The notes beneath the pieces are model-generated. The model was not told where the DNA came from. It did no database searches and saw only the letters and a program-made list of their open reading frames with translations. DNA of 32,335 nucleotides from IMG/VR virus record IMGVR_UViG_3300035670_000853, positions 1 through 32,335 of that record. One strand, 5' to 3'. How positions within the stretch are numbered: position 1 is the first letter of the stretch; every line of letters starts with the position of its first letter. The DNA comes from a virus. A program made the translations under genes and the position numbers. Below are positions 27,983-32,335 of the stretch, piece after piece.

Positions 27983-28590
27983 TTTTTTACTGTTATCCAA
28001 TCCTCATCTATAATGTCATATTTAAGATTGTTGGCTTTTATAAAATCTACTACTGGATAAAATACCCCAGGAATTCTAAAATCATGTCCCGACAAAATTC
28101 CTTTTTTTTTGAGTAGTGGATAGTAGTTCTTAATATCTTTTTTTACGAATTTTGAATCGTGGTTTCCGTCTATATAAACAAAATCCAATTTACCTTTTAT
28201 GTCTTTATATGCCTCATCTGAAAACTTATGAATCCACACAATCTTATCCTCATATGGCTTTAATCTTAATTTAGCGGTTATCTTTGCTGTATCTAATAAT
28301 TTCTGATCAGATTTATTCTCTGTTCCACCAATACTTTTTTCATATTCTTTAGTGTTTTGGTATGGATCTATCAAATATAACTTCTTAATCGGCAAGTGCT
28401 TTAAGATATTTAAAGCGTTCTCTGCTTCCCAAACCCCCACTTCTGCTCCGGTTAGCTCTTTGCCCTTTAAATACTTTCCATATTTAAATTGATGGATAAA
28501 TTGAATAAACCCTCGTGGATAATAAACATTTATATTAATTCCAAATAATCTTAAAAATTTTTGTATATAAAATTTAAACTGCCTAATCAT
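27979..28590 (-). CDS. Class I SAM-dependent methyltransferase
   Basis: The 203-residue protein has a Rossmann-type pattern: motif I GAEVGVWEAENA (about 48-59), motif II acid D75 in LYLIDPY, and FVYIDGNHDSKFVKKD (about 138-153) with LLKKKGILSGHDF, as in the Methyltransf_24 / sugar O-methyltransferase group. DGNH and GHD would bind a metal as in cephalosporin hydroxylase/MycE-like enzymes. A carbohydrate or surface-polymer target is likely because it lies between two surface-protein genes. The start overlaps the upstream gene by eight bases. Confidence 0.8.
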   Translation of the reverse strand: MIRQFKFYIQKFLRLFGININVYYPRGFIQFIHQFKYGKYLKGKELTGAEVGVWEAENALNILKHLPIKKLYLIDPYQNTKEYEKSIGGTENKSDQKLLDTAKITAKLRLKPYEDKIVWIHKFSDEAYKDIKGKLDFVYIDGNHDSKFVKKDIKNYYPLLKKKGILSGHDFRIPGVFYPVVDFIKANNLKYDIIDEDWITVKK

Positions 28591-29680
28591 TTTTATATTT
28601 AATTCCTACGGTTAATGAGCTAGTTGAATTGACTGTTGCGTCTATATCAAAATTTAAAATTGCTCCTGCCGCTATTCCAGAATTAGCAAAGGTTGAGGTT
28701 GCATTACCATCCGCGTCACAAACCATTGACCCAGAACTGAAAACATCTGTTCCTGCTGATCCTGGCGTACTTGAAGCTCTTTCATCGGCTCCAATAGTGA
28801 TATTGGCTCCACCTTTTGTGTTGCAATAAATTTCAACAATCGTAATGGGTTTAAAAAATGTTTTTTGAGAATTAAAGTTAGTTGAGGTAGTGTTTATCAC
28901 ATTAAAACCAACGTCTTTATAGGCAGTAGAAATAGTTGTGGAGTCGGGGAAAATTACAGACGTAAATGAAGGAGTAGAGGTTACTGCAATAGTAGTGGTA
29001 GATCCGGCAGTAGAAAAAGTTGCGTTTGTACCGGCCGCCAAAAATGAAGCTGAAACATCTCCATTCCCGTCTGTTTTTAAGTATCCGTTTAATTCTGTGC
29101 TTACTTGTAAATCAGATGCAAAAACCTTTGTCGCATAGAGATTGCCATTTGTATAAAACTTGTAAGTTCCTGGATTATTGGTTCCAACACCAATATTTCC
29201 GTTTGGTAGAACAGTAAAAAATGGAGTGGCACTTGTGGAGGTTGCTATGGTAAATAATGAAGATTGTGTGCTTGTCCCAACGCTTAAATAAGAAAAGTTC
29301 CCATTAGTTGAAATTAAATTTGTTATTCCTAGGTTCGTAGAAGTAGCTGTGTTAAAAATTCCATTAGTGGAAAAAAAGTCCGTGCTTGTAACCCTATTAA
29401 ATAAACCATAAGTGGAAGAAACTTGTCCGTTTAAAAATAAAATTCCAGTTGAACTGGTATAGGAAAAATTACTATCCCCTACTAACGCGCTACTAATGGC
29501 ATTGTTTAAATTAGTAAGCGAATTATTTACATTAGTTCTAAAAGTATTAAGCGTATCGGTTGTATCGGTTGTAAAAATTGTTGCGCCTAAAATAGTTCCA
29601 TTGTTTTTGACGACAACAATACAGAACAAAATAAATATAATTACAAAAATTAAGATAAAATATTTTTTAATAAACTTCAT
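28583..29680 (-). CDS. Membrane-anchored TST-repeat surface/fibre-like protein
   Basis: ATG 29678-29680 gives 365 residues and overlaps the upstream stop. An N-terminal anchor (FIKKYFILIFVIIFILFCIVVV, about 3-24, given as FIKKYFILIFV plus IIFILFCIVVV) precedes irregular repeats such as TSTDFFSTNG, TATSTNLGI and SVGTSTQSS, then NGNIGVGTNNP. Such TST/GTSTQ and GIGTTSP-like text is typical of Patescibacteria surface proteins. The C-terminal domain (about 270-365) is beta-rich. It replaces a conventional fibre by location but has a membrane anchor, so either it is host-surface mimicry or the virion passes the envelope in an unusual way. Confidence 0.75.
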   Translation of the reverse strand: MKFIKKYFILIFVIIFILFCIVVVKNNGTILGATIFTTDTTDTLNTFRTNVNNSLTNLNNAISSALVGDSNFSYTSSTGILFLNGQVSSTYGLFNRVTSTDFFSTNGIFNTATSTNLGITNLISTNGNFSYLSVGTSTQSSLFTIATSTSATPFFTVLPNGNIGVGTNNPGTYKFYTNGNLYATKVFASDLQVSTELNGYLKTDGNGDVSASFLAAGTNATFSTAGSTTTIAVTSTPSFTSVIFPDSTTISTAYKDVGFNVINTTSTNFNSQKTFFKPITIVEIYCNTKGGANITIGADERASSTPGSAGTDVFSSGSMVCDADGNATSTFANSGIAAGAILNFDIDATVNSTSSLTVGIKYKND

Positions 29681-29901
29681 GATTTGTTTAAATTTGACCA
29701 AACAGTACCAACTAATTGGTCAAAGGTTATGTTTTTCAACAACGTCCCATCTGCGAATACGACGCTTTCAAATGTAAAATTAGCCAAAGTTTCTAGTGTT
29801 TGCTCTTCGTGTTTTAAAATATTTAAAAATGAAGTGCTATTTTTAGATGTGTTAGCGGTAGAAACTACGCTATTTTTATTTGTATTGGTAAATGTTGTCA
29901 T
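29677..29901 (-). CDS. Small Thr/Asn-rich protein (74 aa)
   Basis: The N-terminal half is Thr/Asn/Ser-rich (TTFTNTNKNSVVSTANTSK), and the C-terminal half has FESVVFADGTLLKNITFDQL, which resembles collar or base segments of fibres. It is coupled by ATGA to genes on both sides. A fibre-associated or tail-completion role is inferred by position. No known family is recognised. Confidence 0.65.
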   Translation of the reverse strand: MTTFTNTNKNSVVSTANTSKNSTSFLNILKHEEQTLETLANFTFESVVFADGTLLKNITFDQLVGTVWSNLNKS

Positions 29902-30596
29902 CTAAATCTAATTCCTCTTGTAGTTATGACCCTTTTAACGTCTTTTTCCCTCTCAGATTCAAATTCAAATAGCTCTTTTTCTAGACGATTAATTTCTGAA
30001 AGAATAAATGGAACTCTGTCTCTAAGATGTTTGGCGCAAAAAGGTAGGGCCGCTTTATAGGCCAATAAAATATGATAAGGAGAAGCAAATCCTGGTTCTT
30101 TCGTGCCAGTAGTAACTTCGGCAGAAGTAAAAATATCAGCAGTTCTTCTAAAATAAACTCTTAGTCCGTTAGTTAAAGTTACGCTAGTAGATGATGGCTT
30201 AGGATAAAGTAACAATGAATTTCCATTTTTATCATATTGCATTGGAAGCCCGTTATCTTTCATATGTTCTTCCATCGGAATGTTTATATCGCGTCTATCA
30301 ATTGGATCTAATAATTGCCATATTCCTCCTGAATCTAATACCTGTACTCTTTCAATAGACAAATGAGAAGCGTCAAAGGTGTAGTCTTGTTGTCCATCAA
30401 CTAAGCTAGTTGTGGCAATAGGCATATCAGTGTAATTGGTATCGTCAAAATCCCATGATCCATTTAGCGCGATAAGTTTTCCAACAATTTCTTCATAGGC
30501 AGCATTAACTCGCCTCAATAAAGTAGCGGCTGGATAACTATTTGTATCTGCGTCGCATAAGTCTCTAGCTTCTGCGTTTATATCTGATATAGTCAT
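29898..30596 (-). CDS. Head-tail adaptor/connector protein
   Basis: The 232-residue protein lies right after the capsid gene and has the pattern of podovirus adaptor proteins: an N-terminal helical part (TISDINAEARDLCDAD, RRVNAAYEEIVGKL), a beta middle with LVDGQQDYTFDASH and VRVQVLDSGG-like text, LYPKPSS, YFRRTADIF, and a C-terminal helix (LEKELFEFESEREKDVKR). Such proteins attach below the portal ring. This family is common in phage genomes, usually beside the capsid gene. AAAGTCG and a strong hairpin precede it. Confidence 0.75.
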   Translation of the reverse strand: MTISDINAEARDLCDADTNSYPAATLLRRVNAAYEEIVGKLIALNGSWDFDDTNYTDMPIATTSLVDGQQDYTFDASHLSIERVQVLDSGGIWQLLDPIDRRDINIPMEEHMKDNGLPMQYDKNGNSLLLYPKPSSTSVTLTNGLRVYFRRTADIFTSAEVTTGTKEPGFASPYHILLAYKAALPFCAKHLRDRVPFILSEINRLEKELFEFESEREKDVKRVITTRGIRFR

Positions 30597-30638
30597 TTTC
30601 TTTTTGGGTTAGTTTAGAGAGACGACTTTCCTCTCCCT

Positions 30639-30662
30639 AAACAGCCCCAAAAGGAGCTGTTT
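30639..30662 (-). terminator. Hairpin after the major capsid gene
   Basis: Minus-strand AAACAGCTCC, loop TTTT, GGGGCTGTTT gives a 10-bp stem with one G-U pair. Only three U residues follow, so it may partly terminate or stabilise the capsid transcript. Confidence 0.6.
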
Positions 30663-30668
30663 GTTCCG

Positions 30669-31535
30669 TTAAGCAACGTTAACATCAAAGATCACAGGTT
30701 TGGTTTTGGCCCATACCTTAGTTTCAAAGTCAACCCTGGAAACAACTGCAATACCTGAAGTGCTAGCTGGATCTTTTTCGTCAACCACTATTTGCCCATA
30801 GGTATCTTTTAAGATTCCGATGTGGATTAATTTCTTAACCCCGGCAACAACGTGGTTAGCAGATAAAAGATTAGAAGCATAGTGAGTAAGACCCATATAA
30901 TTTACTCCTTGTCTTGCTCCGTCTCTTAGCGCCTGGTCGGCAACTACAAAACCATTAGCCATCATAAATCCTTCAAGTAGCTCAAAATCTGCTGGTCTCC
31001 ATACAACGAATCCTCCATTTCTTTGCAACAAAGTGTCTCCGGCTGCTACGCGAATAACTCGCTTGATGTGTCGGATAATGTCATCAATGTTGGTTGAAGA
31101 AACTGTAATTTGAGTAGTATCTGCGACTGAACCACCAGTAATATCACCGGAACCGAAGTTGGTCATATTGGCGTGGTTAGCATAGATAGCAGTTTCGATT
31201 GCTTCGTTGAGCAATACGCCTTGCCTTTTAGCCAATTCCATTTGTTTTGTATAAGTGGATTGTGCTAAATCTGCTCTATCAATAAACACTGGCACAATTT
31301 TTGATGTGCTGATGGTTACTGATTCATCTGTTTCTGTGAAGGTGCTGTAGGTGTAAGCAGTTCCTCGTTGATTGGTTTGAACTGCAGGATCAGTAAAATA
31401 AGGATTGTGGAGAACTCTTGTATTGCTGATTTCAACATTACAAATATCCTTCCAAAAAATCGGCTCATCTAACTCTTCCTGAAGTTTTTCTGCCCAATCT
31501 TCTGCATAAACAACTGTATTAATTGCTGTAGCCAT
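30669..31535 (-). CDS. Major capsid protein (HK97-like fold)
   Basis: The 288-residue protein has the usual N-terminal arm, then TYSTFTETDESVTISTSKIVPVF and DRADLAQSTYTKQMELAK (pieces of 20 residues or less apply: TYSTFTETDESVTISTSK and DRADLAQSTYTKQ), an A-domain with VAAGDTLLQRNGGFVVWRP, and VSRVDFETKVWAKTKP near the end. This is like capsid proteins of environmental podoviruses. It follows the scaffold gene and precedes the adaptor. The leader is AT-rich without an SD, which is surprising for the most abundant virion protein. A possible stabilising hairpin stands after its stop. Confidence 0.85.
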   Translation of the reverse strand: MATAINTVVYAEDWAEKLQEELDEPIFWKDICNVEISNTRVLHNPYFTDPAVQTNQRGTAYTYSTFTETDESVTISTSKIVPVFIDRADLAQSTYTKQMELAKRQGVLLNEAIETAIYANHANMTNFGSGDITGGSVADTTQITVSSTNIDDIIRHIKRVIRVAAGDTLLQRNGGFVVWRPADFELLEGFMMANGFVVADQALRDGARQGVNYMGLTHYASNLLSANHVVAGVKKLIHIGILKDTYGQIVVDEKDPASTSGIAVVSRVDFETKVWAKTKPVIFDVNVA

Positions 31536-31578
31536 TTAAATAAAAACTTTTAATTTTTAAATATGACTACGCGACGAC

Positions 31579-32157
31579 CTAGATAACTACAGATCTGTCA
31601 CTAAATTTATTCTTAGTATTTTCTTGCTTAATTTTGGCGTTAATCACTTCCCGTCTGAGTTCTTTATTCTCTTTGGGGGGCAATTCGCCCTTAGCAAGCC
31701 AATAATCAACTGTGTCAATAGGAGCAACAGAAGAACGATTTTTACTGCCCTTGGGAATTGCTTCCTTGGAGCTATTGTCTTCCCGACGCTCTTTTAACTC
31801 AGCTTGAAAATATTTATTTTCAAGAATTTCTTCTAGTGACTTACCTGTTTTTTCAACAGCTTCCCATACAAACTCATATTCATTATTTTGAATACCGCTT
31901 GCTTTTAGAAATGCTTTTTCTGCGTAGTCAAAACCCTTTTTTTCTTCTTTTGGTTGTGAACTACTCGTTTCTGCTGTAAGTCGGGGATCTTCTTTTAACT
32001 TCTTCAAATCCGAATAATTCCTTTTGGCTAATCCACTAAACCTTTTTGCCGCTTCATTTTGCGCTAAAGCAATGGATTTCCAATCTGTGTTGTCATTTCC
32101 TTCTTCGTCGCTTTCTTCAACAATTTCTGGAATGACAAATTCGTTTTCATTAGCCAT
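31579..32157 (-). CDS. Scaffold-like protein
   Basis: The 192-residue protein is acidic at the N-terminus (IPEIVEESDEEGND) and highly charged and helical throughout, with KEEKKGFDYAEKAFLKASG and a basic C-terminal helix (LRREVINAKIKQ). Size, charge pattern and position directly upstream of the capsid gene are typical of podovirus scaffolds that guide prohead assembly. The Lys/Arg end would contact the capsid protein. The upstream gap crosses the circular junction and contains no clear promoter. Confidence 0.8.
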   Translation of the reverse strand: MANENEFVIPEIVEESDEEGNDNTDWKSIALAQNEAAKRFSGLAKRNYSDLKKLKEDPRLTAETSSSQPKEEKKGFDYAEKAFLKASGIQNNEYEFVWEAVEKTGKSLEEILENKYFQAELKERREDNSSKEAIPKGSKNRSSVAPIDTVDYWLAKGELPPKENKELRREVINAKIKQENTKNKFSDRSVVI

Positions 32158-32208
32158 AAACGATAATGTTATTAATTTTAGAGATTAAGAACTCATTTTC
32201 GTTTTTAC

Positions 32209-32335
32209 GATTGAAACGATAACAAGTAATTTCCTTTTGATTGGTAGAATAACCAAGATTTTTAGTAGCCTTCGTAACAAACGCGAAGGGTATCATTAAA
32301 ATCAATTGCGCCTCCTAAATTCTGCACTAAAACTG
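32209..32335. repeat. Terminal direct repeat, right copy
   Basis: Exact copy of bases 1-127. Because of this overlap, the truncated reading frame from 32262 to the end is the same gene as 54-491 and should not be counted twice. Confidence 0.95.

Noticed and set aside
1-32335. CRISPR arrays, tRNA genes, insertion sequences
   Set aside because: No regularly spaced repeats, cloverleaf sequences or transposase genes were seen on either strand.

Overview
The window is one complete circular genome. Bases 1-127 are repeated exactly at 32209-32335, so the unit is about 32,208 bp and the repeat looks like an assembly overlap. It is a tailed, dsDNA, podovirus-like phage. It has small and large terminase, portal, a scaffold-like protein, a HK97-type capsid protein, a head-tail adaptor, a beta-propeller-like hub candidate, fibres and two large internal-virion-type proteins. 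I see no tape measure, tail tube, sheath or baseplate gene. Almost every gene lies on the minus strand, packed with ATGA overlaps. The only plus-strand gene I support is a small membrane protein near 18.9 kb. DNA is AT-rich, TGA is used as a normal stop, and most starts lack a strong Shine-Dalgarno (SD) sequence.

The likely host is a member of the Patescibacteria (CPR), perhaps Parcubacteria. This is inferred from TST/TTST-rich, signal-anchored surface proteins at 28583-29680, 7041-7736 and 54-1013, which resemble proteins common in those genomes. It is not proven.

Layout, reading in the direction of transcription (descending coordinates, wrapping through the origin): a secreted protein and packaging genes (7736-5239); an HEKTH protein, small membrane and regulatory genes, portal and two membrane-anchored beta-rich proteins (5242-54); scaffold, capsid and adaptor (32157-29898); fibre/adhesin genes, a methyltransferase and a holin (29901-26566); hub and internal proteins, including one with an ADP-ribosyltransferase-like domain (25883-19033); a two-domain endolysin plus second membrane protein (18767-17214); a higher-GC island with clear SD sites carrying a phosphoesterase, DUF3310, a PnuC/SemiSWEET-like membrane protein, HNH-like and zinc-ribbon genes (17133-15065); a secreted transglycosylase and tyrosine integrase with a dense regulatory region (14951-12484); and a replication/recombination block with a PD-(D/E)XK nuclease, SSB, replisome organiser and Hjc-like nuclease (12353-8751).

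I see no DNA polymerase, helicase or classical repressor, so the phage probably borrows the host replisome. The integrase suggests a temperate or integrative life style. The most unusual material is non-coding: an attenuator-like nest of overlapping inverted repeats, a candidate plus-strand small RNA, paired DnaA boxes, a shared AGGGGAAAC leader motif upstream of three genes, promoters placed so that the start codon would be the transcript 5' end, and a zinc-ribbon gene split across a -1 frameshift heptamer. Many genes under 60 residues are listed here.
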